Part shown: positions 17,301 through 23,279 of the stretch, one piece after another
Numbering within the stretch: the first letter of the stretch is position 1
How the letters are laid out: the number at the start of each line of letters is the position of its first letter
Virus record (IMG/VR): IMGVR_UViG_3300044948_000402
Location: 1 to 31,960 of that record
Source: a virus
Strand: one strand, 5' to 3'
DNA length: 31,960 nt
Made by a program: the position numbers and the translations under genes
The notes under the pieces: model-generated
Told to the model about the DNA's origin: nothing
Seen by the model: the letters and a program-made list of their open reading frames with translations, nothing else
Databases searched by the model: none

Positions 17301-20041
17301 TCGCAAAACGCGACCTGTCTATCCAGCAGATTCAAGGCAAGAACCGCGACTTGCAACTCGTCAACTCCCGCCTTGAAAAAGAAGTCTTGAGTCTCCGCAA
17401 CACGCTGGAACAAGACATCATTCGGTTTGTCCAGAAGGGCGCGTCCCCTGTGGACGTTAGAAAGCGGTTTGGAAAATTAGGCGCAGAGCAGGCGAAGGGG
17501 ATCATCGAGAAAGCCGCCGCCGAAATGGACGAGAAGCTGTATAAGATGCTCGCCGCTGGCATGACGATGGAAGACATCCTCGCTTCCCAAAGAGACACGC
17601 TGAAGGCCGCTCCGCTCGCGGGTGCCGCTGCCGGGATGAACGAAGCCGCCATGCGCGCGCTTGCCATGAAAATCCGCAAGGAACAGATGGGAATCCCTGA
17701 CGCTGAAGCGTGGTCGAAAAGCCGCCCGCTCCCCACCGCTCGCCCGAAGAAACCCGTCACCGAGATCGAAGCGCACCCGCTCGCCGCCAACTGGTCCCGC
17801 CCGGAGTTCTCCGACCACATGAAAACCGTGGTGTTCGATTTGAAGGACCGCCACGGAATCATGGAGCGCGTGGAGATCATTCGCGGATTGGCCGGCGCGT
17901 TGGGCAAGATCGACAGCTTGACCGGCGAGAAACGCACAAAGGCTGAAGCCGCCCTCGACGACATCAACAAAACCCTCGCCAAATACAACACCGACGCCAA
18001 GGGGATCTTCGAGGGAACTAAGGGAATCGAGGACTACCGCTTCGACATCAACGACGTGGCGCATGTCGCTCTCGTTGCCCGCACGATCAATTCGCTGGAT
18101 GCCGACTTCGTGGACAAGGCGAGTGAATATCTCTACTTCTCCATGCTCTCCGGCTTGCAGACAATGATGGTGAACGCCACGGCGATTGTTCCCGCAGCGT
18201 GGGAATCCACCGTGGGACGTGGCGTGAACATGGCGATCAACCATTTCGTCAAAGACCCGATGGCCGAGCAATACGGCGAAGGGAAATACATCGTCCGCGC
18301 ACTCGGGACCGCAATTTCACGGGCTTGGTCAAACGCTCAAGCCTCCATGGCCGCGCAACACCCGATGTTCGACCGGGACGTGAATGCAATGGAAGTCGAT
18401 TGGGATAAAATCCTCGGTGGCGGAAGTCACCGGATGGTTGGCAGCATCGCCGGACGCAAGGGGGATTTGATCCGCCTGCCAATGCGCCTGCTGACAGCAA
18501 CGGACGATTTCAACCGCACGCTCATTGCCGTGGCTGAGGTCGGGACGTTCGCCTATCGCATGGCGAAGATGAAAGGATTGAAAGACGGCAGCGCCGAGAT
18601 GGACACCTTCATCCGCCAAGAGGTCAACACCGCTGGAAGCCTCTCCTATCAAATGGCCAGCCAGAAAGCATCCAAGGCGATCTACTCGAATCCGCTGCCC
18701 GGACAAAAAGACCCGCACACAGGCAAGGAAGTTCCCCGGCATGACATGGGCGACTTCGTGGGATACATGGCCGCCCGCCTCACTGATGCCGTGACCGGGG
18801 AGCACGACAACATCTTCATCAAGGCACTCTCCGCCGCTCTCCGCGTGGCGTTCTTCCCGTTCCAACGCACGCCGTTCAACATCATCCGCAAGGGTGTTCG
18901 CCACACGCTCAATCCGTTCTCGCTCGCCGACATCGCAATGGGAGTTGTGAGAAACACCCGCGTCGATGGCAAGTGGCAGTGGGCGATCGAAGGCGACGGG
19001 CAGGAGGCGATGAACCGCCACCTCCACCGCGCCGAGTTGATCGAGCGCATGGGCCAACAGTTGCAAGGTGCCGTTCTCATGACCGCGCTCTACGCTCTGG
19101 CATGGGGCGAAGGCGACGACGACGACCAAGATCAAAAATTCATCATCACCGGATCGTCTCCATTCCTTCCAACTGGCATGGCCGAGCGTGACGCCCGGAT
19201 GCGTTCCGGCATCGGACCATTCCGCATGTCATGGATGAACAAGGACGGCAGCGAACGCCTTGGATTCTCCTACGGCCGCATCGAGCCAGTGGCAACTATC
19301 CTCGCCGCGACCATCGACATGATGAAGTCGTTCAAGCGCGCCGACCGATCCGGCAAGGACACCTACGACGCAGGCATGGCAGCCATGGGCGGCCTCATCA
19401 GCCAAGCGCAAGACAAGAGTTTCATGAAGGGCATCGGAGACTTCATCAAGCTCTCATCGTCCGTCATGACCGAGCCGGACTTGCGCGAGAATCGCAAGGC
19501 GCTTCAGTTCCTTGCCAGCCGCGCCGCGATGGTGGTTCCAAACTTCATCAAGCAGCCGCTCCGCGAATCAGACACGCAGTTCCGCGACCGCGCCGACGGA
19601 TTCATGCAGTCTCTCATGTATGAAGTCGCCCCCATCGGCCAGAAGCCCGCGAAGGTCGATCCATACGGCAAGAAACTCACGAAACCCGGCGTTGCCCCGC
19701 TCCGCCCGATCGACCCGACGGACATCGGTTCTGACAGCGTGAACACCTTCGACCGCGTTCTTCTGAAGTGGAGTGACAAGCATCCTGACAAGGCGTGGTT
19801 CCCATCGCCGATCATGAAGGGCGAATTCAAGCACGCTCGCACGGGTGCCGTGGTGGAGATGAATCAAGCGCAACTCACCGAGTTCCGCGACATCGCCGGA
19901 AAGCGCGTCACCGCCATGCTGAAGCGTGCAGGAATCAACATGCAGAATCCAACCGAACTCGACCTGAAGAAAATCAAGGAAGCGCACACCGACGCAAGGT
20001 CCGAGGCGAAAAAACTGGTTGCATTCAAATATTCACGATAA
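5372..20041 (+). CDS. Giant polyvalent protein: N6-MTase, Strawberry-notch/DarB-type helicase, LPD-like C-terminus (4889 aa)
   Basis: The ORF is uninterrupted over 14.7 kb. Residues 1-310 are charged. Residues 378-564 are Gly/Ala-rich and hydrophobic. SH3-like modules lie near 987-1030, 1149-1190 and 1554-1603. RVLFEELHHLSQ at 1332-1343 is a possible metal-binding site but not a true HExxH. Residues about 1905-2130 form an adenine-N6 methyltransferase, with EPTGGHGMLL from 1953 as motif I and NPPFG at 2016-2020 as motif IV. A superfamily-2 helicase follows, with GDQTGIGKGR at 2369, DESH at 2601 and QTLGRIHRSGQ at 3022. Residues about 3583-3770, ending in QIKSADP, resemble the ADP-ribosyltransferase-like modules of polyvalent proteins. 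A coiled coil lies near 3970-4023. Residues 4134-4710 (LLTATDDFNRTL, FFPFQRTPFNII) match the C-terminal region of large phage proteins. DarB-type proteins protect phage DNA from host restriction, and many are packaged in the virion. Either role is an inference here. Confidence 0.9.
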   Translation: MDDEIFRQKGPGVARGEAVDANPSERSGGGGSGTPIWKSFITNESINKRDRVAIANEQRAIASKDNESSAPHETWGGDNGRLLRKTRNGIEQFDAELYTEDPNVGGFARKSLFDREKRTAAAEYDSHALRLEDPAFKAKQLSKKAREDIELEGSVLAETDPRHKQLKAQLVADDEYRAERADLEQRKYDAKVKATNLGNTDHESWWSSREAPAPVDPVQTAVAQRDEADAADQSAMEEEKALGQELAGGVPAARLQEIQARQAEISQARAVAGEKKVEAGQAIEGVKAAAEKEKPFFGMGDTVSGIWDAVKGLGVTAPAAFYQLVEGMERPDTYSESAKAAFAEADAFNKEMQAKTAANQAAGTSSSVGESFREAGQSLGFTAGSMAAAIPASIAGAKAGAATGASIAAIAGFAGPQAATPEEIVTVPVGAGLGGLIGGGAAAMAASGTAAYRMAGASFLNESFQALEAESMRKSGRAMNEEEKQSAYESLMPIAQNTALWEAGPEAVGNAVSLGAGKIIFGLGKPLMAKFMATAGGKIATKAGAAGAALGTELATETITQVEQSADQQKMQEVVAGRDPSTVSANWSAGGVVEAFKEVAPQTLALMGLMGGAGGAVKIASKGVDALKSTNEGDAAVKATTTALRAIDPEAPAPSADEVVSAASIVNPNRGFEGFAEGVRMERAMKIISTEDDASLAAAEEALTAAKASGDTNAVTLAEEGKAKVQGRAEGVRAVLKIAAGKRLEDLTKAELASLGFNEGEKGKTPTPMSDEELAKVGLDDIQVTLREDPETEAVDLIIRDAAIKRVTSILPAAANFVTNEETAIAGAQKRRTEAAEAAKAAKISGQAPAQLSTEQQNGEQGDPATGLQFPLETNAPVETFFDVPVRTGPPVRVQANSPQEAELAVAGMFAPHENGVLPNQAVAVAPNPNALPNQPAAIAPGVAGGNPVPNPAAGIQPLVEGSSATPIAADPGTGVPGGGGLASPLAVGQTIVHGGIPRVIADIIPHPSTGSPVVSFTENPQSYVFPEPQSNEQNPQAPPPQAQVPMPSVPVGTPTPANAGIAGGSAPIAGTPQAQVQGAVASPEAQAIEERYQSSLRLADSWAKNDPEKAGKMRKAAGMIRAAEVRKLTGNLTGKEQQAKAKREASNYTGKPVVVGGQTGKVAKTAFGKVVVAFDNGETRSVNPDEIFDAPATPKPAAVAKARTIIAEHRSGVLKALTPEILSVAQETGMPVTNKTTLDEVVSHLDAKFPTVKIEDIPKPTVAKVSKLVTETLGAWKKNPAINSVLKLDTKFTAKAETVEGSGVHLNPQLLVQEIATAGLSDTDAKVWLDRVLFEELHHLSQLQTFREIYLRQVKAKETKLSFEKWREAYSKTLIQEFKSIKFLETNENGDTVEVSLYEKAVDAYGVTLKAKGTPAWIQVSEINRMILQDMMTGNPTEATKAALGVKEIRDFINQALESLKAFVAEFRADSSNFSKDLIENMDRVEELLKQYGITNVTDQNQSRPRTPKADSAQPAQSKPSVGTSITPAQGGDSSPSGNGGTQQASSNGAGSPLQPGQRVEFEHKGIAGTGVVRLASKEAVSIYPDSNPGAAILVPVGSVRSVVAPLADTPQTPAAEKSPVALTPEEESQKAYTKLKSSVAKAQRSEKWSEVVSLIDQAEKDFTGTNGFSDQWQNFERYREDAQEKLTPRSFVTPILKPYVPSAPALTPDEQALKDAFSDMVDGLEAAPLIEPDPYQSKGIPRDKRATFMDVADQLYDAGVRTPADLAAKLEKVGGGKLRAYSDAVWSVLRSNYPTLPQASDWAGVYAGLDKPANQAEAGSDFNNAKGKVLQSVSNNTRDMLLDGETVTVDRIKSAEPLSSTLTRKELDEAIEAGITAAAHQMVKRVDDYADGTDNVQERTFNALVRLYDRQPSLNAKTSTSKINQAYSTPSPLAYVASRLADIAGGKVLVEPTGGHGMLLMESTADQVVQFNEIDDARHERTKLAISESSGWTMTSEDATSWTPSQSPDRIAANPPFGSVMAEDGSNIAWITAAGKTSTIDHAIMLKQLGSMTPDGRAVFIIGGPAKTARSEAARKEHYGRGAKAAFFKHLHDNFGVVDHFTVDGDLYAKQGAGWNVDVIVIQGRKASRTSLPSAKAPRMLATWDDVFQTTQLTDEQRIQLNRLSEEEVRDSVRGMVDALAGIGNVGRPQISSSRPESSGGQDGTGGTTRDTVSSESSETESGDNQGTGGVGGERDGVVGDQPAGVEQGTEPSGENSGTRGSSDPSGNPAGAVRTPVKESGKFQAEYTPFSGEKGLDTLLPRNMVGPVADAFARIKRDLGGNLTKFVHEKLGYPEGVDIIPYLAGEQIDAVAAAIWNFEKGGALIVGDQTGIGKGRIAAALMKYAVNQGYIPVFMTKDSGLHDTMLTEDLPDIAAPEIIPAVMDTQLQFTSAKKQKLDYGQEYFANLSSANGGAAILTPEQIKSKLPSGRGPGFDYELVAPGVASRLVSNASGTTPNILPDWHIVAPGLFTVGRGKTAMDAYRGYLDHIGENEEQAPIKTLPGKSNAIFVTYSQIQSDDAKGLTKRDRATARNAGEPPADNWRMRTLRRLAPNAVFILDESHLASGQSTTGWRVADIIGRSPRVYYSSATSVKRPENMGIYFKTNVGMLTNGNMADLTDLMNRGGVPAMQVVSSMLAQDGQYLRRERSFDGVSFTTQIAEESSDRDRDLADALTGSLREIVTVQDAMRQAAEAINSVIAAAGRRMSVPAANRAKLETVNFSSKLHNIVGQYLLAIKTQSAADTAIREIRAGKKVVVALQSTMESAIDALETGGFEMSYKGLVLRYLDQMRFLNSGNRAFGRGEVETFEVTEDGLPEFEELSSRELEARIVSTSRDPETGDTIILINEDVAAELMRRAMWDVFVNAREQIEKADLGDLPLSPIDAMRQAVEREGIRTGEITGRKRGIDVDGEIYARSAQDTSKPARRVVQSAFNNEDLDFLVINQSGSTGISLHASEKAKNQATRVMVVAQPNLDINEFMQTLGRIHRSGQVVKPEFILLQTALPAEKRPAAILGKKMSMLNANTTSNAKTDVSEGNTAVDIFNQYGDEVAYRVFERDPDLQRQLRPLGSSLAKFFDKLTGNALSFQDAQGAVEDQPAGYIARTITGYLAILPVEEQEIFWEKTIADYQAYISYLDQIGANALEAKALDLQAKTISSEVFTEQAEGDSAFSDPSYIETVETKVGKEPLTGDAAVELARDAKAQSKRILQKYLSDADAMANQHADQKAKRAVKKWDDEKRAEFLSNQRAQRNVIASSISLIGRFGSVKRNDGNSGLGVIEEIKMDNEHLLTPSKQIAVIRVNDSRETLRVPVTQLNEAFTPSPYESAKEWTDTTDVGGESAIATGNLMAAMKALGGSGKVITYTTDTGVDKMGILLPKSFLTKRAAIKARVQVGTAEKLLEMLDLGVQVTNEDGSIKWTKGGNLVTLSVPASRSNGGNIWRHPTLNRNSIGSEFTQVGNEMRATYGTGVIRLVFQIVTEMGETFSSVKSDTGTTLRAAELPAQARHAELEARKDSLTPGELAEAQALVDAAAKAAGYNRKGVRFGFYVDGVPLPPARSTELNFGPGYYVAEDAVLSDMTSDKVSVRPTGNEGEFERLGVDPSKVEFRRDSVYVKAENPLVSANGGNYSPETGKFIIAQLAYDSALQDAKRVLRMPFEQTSWSKTVADLIADSRIPFDSVRGLTGRKGMTSELVVQNPSQIKSADPFTGVPLSERFNSSSPSILQTAPLPSTPAKKARDAFNANREKFENAQEQVKALGSGTAGADPKFANPGASPKARDAFDIARMIDSNQREIKKDRDTHAQGREFLEKYPEEVERLLLESGYGDNPEFTNDYRQHAINLLLNRKAEAASTTADYEQLYMLATANVILGREQARAFRQRMDKFLTPAERAHAAIADAIFTPSKKIAARAEVMKPAERKAFLADEGKKRIAEVEKALAKRDLSIQQIQGKNRDLQLVNSRLEKEVLSLRNTLEQDIIRFVQKGASPVDVRKRFGKLGAEQAKGIIEKAAAEMDEKLYKMLAAGMTMEDILASQRDTLKAAPLAGAAAGMNEAAMRALAMKIRKEQMGIPDAEAWSKSRPLPTARPKKPVTEIEAHPLAANWSRPEFSDHMKTVVFDLKDRHGIMERVEIIRGLAGALGKIDSLTGEKRTKAEAALDDINKTLAKYNTDAKGIFEGTKGIEDYRFDINDVAHVALVARTINSLDADFVDKASEYLYFSMLSGLQTMMVNATAIVPAAWESTVGRGVNMAINHFVKDPMAEQYGEGKYIVRALGTAISRAWSNAQASMAAQHPMFDRDVNAMEVDWDKILGGGSHRMVGSIAGRKGDLIRLPMRLLTATDDFNRTLIAVAEVGTFAYRMAKMKGLKDGSAEMDTFIRQEVNTAGSLSYQMASQKASKAIYSNPLPGQKDPHTGKEVPRHDMGDFVGYMAARLTDAVTGEHDNIFIKALSAALRVAFFPFQRTPFNIIRKGVRHTLNPFSLADIAMGVVRNTRVDGKWQWAIEGDGQEAMNRHLHRAELIERMGQQLQGAVLMTALYALAWGEGDDDDQDQKFIITGSSPFLPTGMAERDARMRSGIGPFRMSWMNKDGSERLGFSYGRIEPVATILAATIDMMKSFKRADRSGKDTYDAGMAAMGGLISQAQDKSFMKGIGDFIKLSSSVMTEPDLRENRKALQFLASRAAMVVPNFIKQPLRESDTQFRDRADGFMQSLMYEVAPIGQKPAKVDPYGKKLTKPGVAPLRPIDPTDIGSDSVNTFDRVLLKWSDKHPDKAWFPSPIMKGEFKHARTGAVVEMNQAQLTEFRDIAGKRVTAMLKRAGINMQNPTELDLKKIKEAHTDARSEAKKLVAFKYSR
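8160..8318 (+). CDS. Nested ORF A in a linker of the giant gene (52 aa)
   Basis: This ORF is in the +1 frame relative to the giant gene and encodes 52 residues, including SRIRQREFSRWWREVQQL, with balanced charge and two Trp. The giant frame here is a low-complexity Asn/Pro/Ala/Gly linker (residues 930-982). By hand count 40 of 52 nested codons end in G or C, against 20 of 52 for the giant frame over the same bases. That is the bias expected if the nested frame is or was coding. The longer in-frame start at 8109 is less convincing. No Shine-Dalgarno is evident. It may be an expressed overprinted gene or a relic of a gene lost by fusion. Confidence 0.4.
   Translation: MHYQINLPQLPPESPEEIQSRIRQREFSRWWREVQQLRSLPIPAPEFQVEED
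8466..8615 (+). CDS. Nested ORF D, basic Cys-containing (49 aa)
   Basis: This ORF is in the same +1 frame as the other nested ORFs and opposite a Pro/Gln/Ala linker of the giant protein. It encodes 49 residues beginning MSRTRKPHPRKHKCRCHRCQ, with Cys at 14, 16, 19 and 46 and a Leu/Ala-rich middle. About 39 of 49 codons end in G or C. Arg/His/Cys-rich translations also arise by chance when Pro-rich, GC-rich DNA is read out of frame, so this is the weakest of the four candidates. Confidence 0.22.
   Translation: MSRTRKPHPRKHKCRCHRCQLGRRHPRTLALLAAARRLLGLPKRKCKVR
9849..10055 (+). CDS. Nested ORF B in a linker of the giant gene (68 aa)
   Basis: This ORF is in the +1 frame, with 68 residues predicted as mainly helical: HAQELQKLIQLSPLKASRVL, then an Ala/Leu/Gly helix and RHQATALVHHYSQVKG at the end. 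The giant frame over the same bases is a Ser/Gln/Pro/Gly-rich linker (residues about 1493-1561). That linker lies between the EELHH-containing region and the third SH3-like module. The nested ORF ends just as the SH3-like module begins. No ribosome-binding site is evident. It could be an overprinted gene or the remnant of a small cistron between two formerly separate genes. I do not recognise the family. Confidence 0.42.
   Translation: MESPTSQTKTNHAQELQKLIQLSPLKASRVLELASRPHKGAIAALVGMAGLSRHQATALVHHYSQVKG
11841..12209 (+). CDS. Nested ORF C between MTase and helicase domains (122 aa)
   Basis: This is the best nested candidate. The +1 frame encodes 122 residues of ordinary composition, with helices such as FLVHDLNRVADRMEQEG, ETIKELAEWAANAMALLEI and NHLEKTQELVDLLTQAAI. 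The giant frame over most of it is a Gly/Ser/Thr/Glu linker with no predicted structure (residues about 2188-2280). That linker joins the end of the methyltransferase region to the start of the helicase. By hand count 84 of 122 codons end in G or C. The first 30 or so codons overlap a part of the giant frame that still looks structured. It may be a translated overlapping gene, or a relic of an operon in which small genes separated the two enzymes. Its function is unknown. Confidence 0.52.
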   Translation: MNKESNSIALARKKCATQFAAWLMLSPELETWEDRRFLVHDLNRVADRMEQEGRPVTPFLPSLQKPSQETIKELAEWAANAMALLEISPPEWSKERNHLEKTQELVDLLTQAAIPLEPSELR

Positions 20042-20046
20042 TCCCA

Positions 20047-20062
20047 ACGAAACATAAAGACC
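20047..20062 (+). promoter_or_regulatory. Phage leader/promoter motif, copy 4
   Basis: ACGAAACATAAAGACC directly abuts the ATG at 20063 and follows the giant-gene stop by five bases, preceded by TAATCCCA. If transcription started at or after the motif the mRNA would be almost leaderless. The stop-TCCCA-motif arrangement is repeated at copy 5. Confidence 0.6.
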
Positions 20063-20794
20063 ATGGAAACATTTGACGAGGTAAAAGCAAGAAACGCAGC
20101 AGAGTTTGCCGCCAAGCTGGCCGAAAACGCGGCGAAGTTCGCGGCGGCTCTGGAGAAGAACACCACGGAATTCGAAACGGATAAGTCCGAGAACACCACG
20201 GAATTCCAGACGCGGAGATCCGGGGATGTCACGGACTTTGAAACGGCGAAATCCGATGATTCCGCAGAATTTGAAACGGACAAATCCGAGAACACCACGG
20301 AATACCAGACGCGGAGGTCCGGGGATGTCACGGACTTTGAAGCGGCGAAATCCGAGGATTCCGCAGAATTTGAAACGGATAAGTCCGAGAACACCACGGA
20401 ATTCCAGACGCGGAGGTCCGGGGATGTCACGGACTTTGAAACGGCGAAATCCGATGATTCCGCAGAATTTGAAACGGATAAGTCCGAGAACACCACGGAA
20501 TTCCAGACGCGGAGGTCCGGGGATGTCACGGACTTTGAAGCGGCGAAATCCGAGGATGCCACGGAATTTGAAACGGATAAGTCCGAGAACACCACGGAAT
20601 TCCAGACGCGGAGATCCGGGGATGTCACGGACTTTGCGACGACACAGTCAAGCGACGTTCGCTCATTCATGATTAAAAGAACCGATGACTCCAACTGGTT
20701 CACCCGTCAGGCGGCCAACACCCTCTTGGCCATCGCCGCCGCCATCATCCGGATTGAAGCACTCCGCCGTTCAAGCAGAAGCAAAAGCAAATAA
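20063..20794 (+). CDS. Hendecad-repeat fibrous protein (243 aa)
   Basis: The protein is built from about 19 successive 11-residue units from residue 13. Phe (once Tyr) falls at unit position 3, for example TEFETDKSENT, TEFQTRRSGDV and TDFETAKSDDS. Three hendecads form a 33-residue super-repeat that recurs almost identically. The pattern is that of an elongated, highly charged helical rod. The C-terminus changes to NTLLAIAAAIIRIEALRR, a hydrophobic helix that could anchor it to a membrane or another protein. The gene lies between the giant gene and portal, with motif copies on both sides. It is probably a virion or assembly protein. No specific function can be assigned. Confidence 0.72.
   Translation: METFDEVKARNAAEFAAKLAENAAKFAAALEKNTTEFETDKSENTTEFQTRRSGDVTDFETAKSDDSAEFETDKSENTTEYQTRRSGDVTDFEAAKSEDSAEFETDKSENTTEFQTRRSGDVTDFETAKSDDSAEFETDKSENTTEFQTRRSGDVTDFEAAKSEDATEFETDKSENTTEFQTRRSGDVTDFATTQSSDVRSFMIKRTDDSNWFTRQAANTLLAIAAAIIRIEALRRSSRSKSK
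20186..20636 (+). repeat. 99-bp tandem repeats
   Basis: TCCGAGAACACCACGGAAT or its one-base variant starts at 20186, 20285, 20384, 20483 and 20582, exactly 99 bases apart. This gives four full copies and a partial fifth. Copies differ by only a few bases, implying recent expansion or homogenisation. Copy-number change would preserve the reading frame. Confidence 0.9.
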
Positions 20795-20799
20795 TCCCA

Positions 20800-20815
20800 A
20801 CGAAACATCAAGACC
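20800..20815 (+). promoter_or_regulatory. Phage leader/promoter motif, copy 5
   Basis: ACGAAACATCAAGACC ends eight bases before the portal ATG. It is preceded by TAATCCCA containing the stop of the hendecad gene, the same arrangement as copy 4. Confidence 0.6.
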
Positions 20816-20823
20816 CCATCACC

Positions 20824-23016
20824 ATGATCCAAGACCAAATCGAACGTATCCTAACCCCGCAGGAGGGCGAGGAGCCTATTCATGACGACGGGGTTTCTCG
20901 CGTAATGCCATTTCCGACTTCCTATGAACTCACCCGCGACCAAGAAGAGGAGCTGGTGAATCACGCCATGACCCGCTTGGAGCAGTTGGAGAAGGAAACC
21001 GGGCGCGACGTGTGCTCTGGCGAGTGGTGGGGGCAGGACGCGCAAGGCGTGGACAGCCAAGACTTCGAGGGCAAGGGCAGCCGCCAGCAAACGTGGATGG
21101 GCAAGCGCCACCTCTATGACCTCACCTACAAGAACGAAGTCGGATGGCGGCGTTACCTGATGGGCGGGATCTTCGCGGAATCCAATCTCGTCGTGCCGGC
21201 CGCGCGACGGATCTGCCGCCAGATGATCGCCCGCGCCGTGAATTACTTCTTTGGCACCGATCCGTGGTTCGCCATTTACCCGGTCGGCGCGCTCGACCGC
21301 GACCGCGCCGACAAGGCGGACCGCTACATCCGCTGGAAGATGGATCAGGCGAAGCTCAAGCGCAGCCAAGAGCAAGGCATCGAGCGGGCGTTCATCATTG
21401 GCGAGGCGGTGATGAAAACCTCGTGGGCGAACCGGGCGCAGATTTACAAGACCCGCGCCGCCGTGCTGGTGGATGAAATGGGCGCGGACATCCTTGGTGC
21501 TGATGGGGATTACATCCTTGAGGATGATCCGTGGATTGCCGAGGCCGCCCCTGACCCAGCCACTGGTGAAATGATTCCTTCCGGAATGATCGTTCTCAAG
21601 CGCGACGGCGTGACGCCGCAACCGCCGACGATGCAGTTTGTTCAAAAACTCATTACCCGCCGCATCACCCACTACAAAGGCCCGGAGGCGAAGGTGGTCA
21701 ATTTCATGGACTTCCTCTGTCCGCTCGAAGCGGAGAGCCTCCAGCAGGCGGATTGCGTGGTCCACCTCTACGACCGCCCGCTGATGGACCTGGCCGATGA
21801 ATGGAAGAAATCCATCGAAGCAGGCGCGAGCGCGGAGGAAAAGGCCGACGCCACCCGCAAGGCGGTGGACCTGCTCCGTACGCTGGCCGCCTCATCGTCG
21901 CAATCGAAGAGCAACCAGAATTCCGGGAACGTGGACAGCGCCACCGAATACGGGCGCGCCGACGAGCAGTCACAACCGATCATCGAGATTGCCGAGTTCC
22001 ACCTTCGCTACGATTGCGACGGCGACGGCATCTTGGAGGATGTCATGCTGCTGGTGGACCGCCGCAGCCGCGCGCCGATCTTCTACGACTACGAGGCGAA
22101 CATCACCGCCGACGGCCTCCGCCCGTTCGTGGTGGTCCGCGTGAATGAAGTCCCTGGGCGTTGGTATGGCATTGGCGCGATGGAGATGTTCGACACCTCG
22201 CAGCGGATTGTTGACCTCCTTGTCAACCGATGGAGTTTCAGCAACTCGAAGTCCGCCCGCGTGGATTTCTGGAATCCTCACAACACGATTGAAGGGCGGG
22301 CGAACCAGAACCTTGAATTGAACTGGGGCGGCACCTACACCCCGGCACCGGGGAAAACCGCCAAGGATTGCCTTGAGAGCGTCTATCTGGAAAACCAGAC
22401 AGGCGATCAGGTGCAAGAGTTGTCAGAGTTCTTCATGCAGCTCATGACCAACGAAAGCGGCGTATCGAATTCCAACGACGCCGAACTTGCAGGCTTGGAA
22501 TCCGGCAAGCTCGCCACTGGCATCAGAAACATCGAGAAGTCCGGCCAAGAGTTGTTTTCCCTCCACCTCGGACACTTGGAACCCGGCGTGAGCGAAACCC
22601 TTGGGAAAATGGTCAAGCTGATGATGAGTCGCCTAGACCCCACGGAAACCCACCGCTATTTCGAGGATGGCGAAGGCGGCGAAGGCTCGGGCGAGTTCCG
22701 CGAGATCAACGCGGGGGACATTTCAAACATCGAGCTGGATACTCGGATCCTGCTCACCCGTTATCGCGGGGAACAAATCCTTGAGAGCAGCATCCGCGCT
22801 TGGGAGATCGTTGAGAAGTATTACGCCCAACCATCCATCGACGTGCAGATGCGCACGCAGAACATGGCGATTGATATTCTCAAGGCACTCCAGATCCCGA
22901 ACGCCGACCGCGTGATCGAGCCGATCCAATTGCAGGCCATGCCGACCGCCCCCGTCGCGCCCGGTGCTGCCGCCGCCGTTGCTCCGAAACCACGTCAATC
23001 CACACCAAACCTATGA
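20824..23016 (+). CDS. Portal protein (730 aa)
   Basis: This is the dodecameric ring protein at the packaging vertex, through which DNA enters and leaves and to which the terminase docks. Length, the early WRRYLMGGIFAESNLVVPAA block, the acidic and proline-rich middle, and the helical region FDTSQRIVDLLVNRWSFSNS followed by a Glu/Ser-rich loop are typical of large podovirus-type portals. Family resemblance was judged by eye. The ATG at 20824 follows motif copy 5 by eight bases. The C-terminal tail is Ala/Pro-rich. The stop overlaps the next start (ATGA at 23013), so the downstream small gene is probably translationally coupled. Confidence 0.8.
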   Translation: MIQDQIERILTPQEGEEPIHDDGVSRVMPFPTSYELTRDQEEELVNHAMTRLEQLEKETGRDVCSGEWWGQDAQGVDSQDFEGKGSRQQTWMGKRHLYDLTYKNEVGWRRYLMGGIFAESNLVVPAARRICRQMIARAVNYFFGTDPWFAIYPVGALDRDRADKADRYIRWKMDQAKLKRSQEQGIERAFIIGEAVMKTSWANRAQIYKTRAAVLVDEMGADILGADGDYILEDDPWIAEAAPDPATGEMIPSGMIVLKRDGVTPQPPTMQFVQKLITRRITHYKGPEAKVVNFMDFLCPLEAESLQQADCVVHLYDRPLMDLADEWKKSIEAGASAEEKADATRKAVDLLRTLAASSSQSKSNQNSGNVDSATEYGRADEQSQPIIEIAEFHLRYDCDGDGILEDVMLLVDRRSRAPIFYDYEANITADGLRPFVVVRVNEVPGRWYGIGAMEMFDTSQRIVDLLVNRWSFSNSKSARVDFWNPHNTIEGRANQNLELNWGGTYTPAPGKTAKDCLESVYLENQTGDQVQELSEFFMQLMTNESGVSNSNDAELAGLESGKLATGIRNIEKSGQELFSLHLGHLEPGVSETLGKMVKLMMSRLDPTETHRYFEDGEGGEGSGEFREINAGDISNIELDTRILLTRYRGEQILESSIRAWEIVEKYYAQPSIDVQMRTQNMAIDILKALQIPNADRVIEPIQLQAMPTAPVAPGAAAAVAPKPRQSTPNL

Positions 23017-23279
23017 GAGCAGACCCGAAAACCGAAATGATGCGTGCCGCGAACTCCATGGTCGCGGATATTGATTACCTTGCCACCCGCGAGGAGTTCA
23101 CCCGATTCATGGATTCCTTCAAATCCCGAGCCGATGGATTGGCGGAAGAAATCCTTCACGCCGACATGACGGCGGAAGAGCGCGAAGCCAAGCGGCAGTT
23201 CCGCATGGGAATCATGGAAGTCTTGCGCTGGCCATCAGACACCAAGCGGTCTTGCATGAGGCTCTTGAATCAGAGCTAG
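23013..23279 (+). CDS. Small hypothetical protein after portal (88 aa)
   Basis: This is a short helical, charged protein (DYLATREEFTRFMDSFKSRA, then LHADMTAEEREAKRQF) whose start overlaps the portal stop by four bases. Its TAG stop shares the palindrome CTAG with the stop of the minus-strand gene that converges on it. It is not recognised. Coupling to the portal suggests a role in head assembly. Confidence 0.7.
   Translation: MRADPKTEMMRAANSMVADIDYLATREEFTRFMDSFKSRADGLAEEILHADMTAEEREAKRQFRMGIMEVLRWPSDTKRSCMRLLNQS

Noticed and set aside
20186-20636. CRISPR-like regular spacing
   Set aside because: The 99-bp units are contiguous, in-frame protein repeats without unique spacers.
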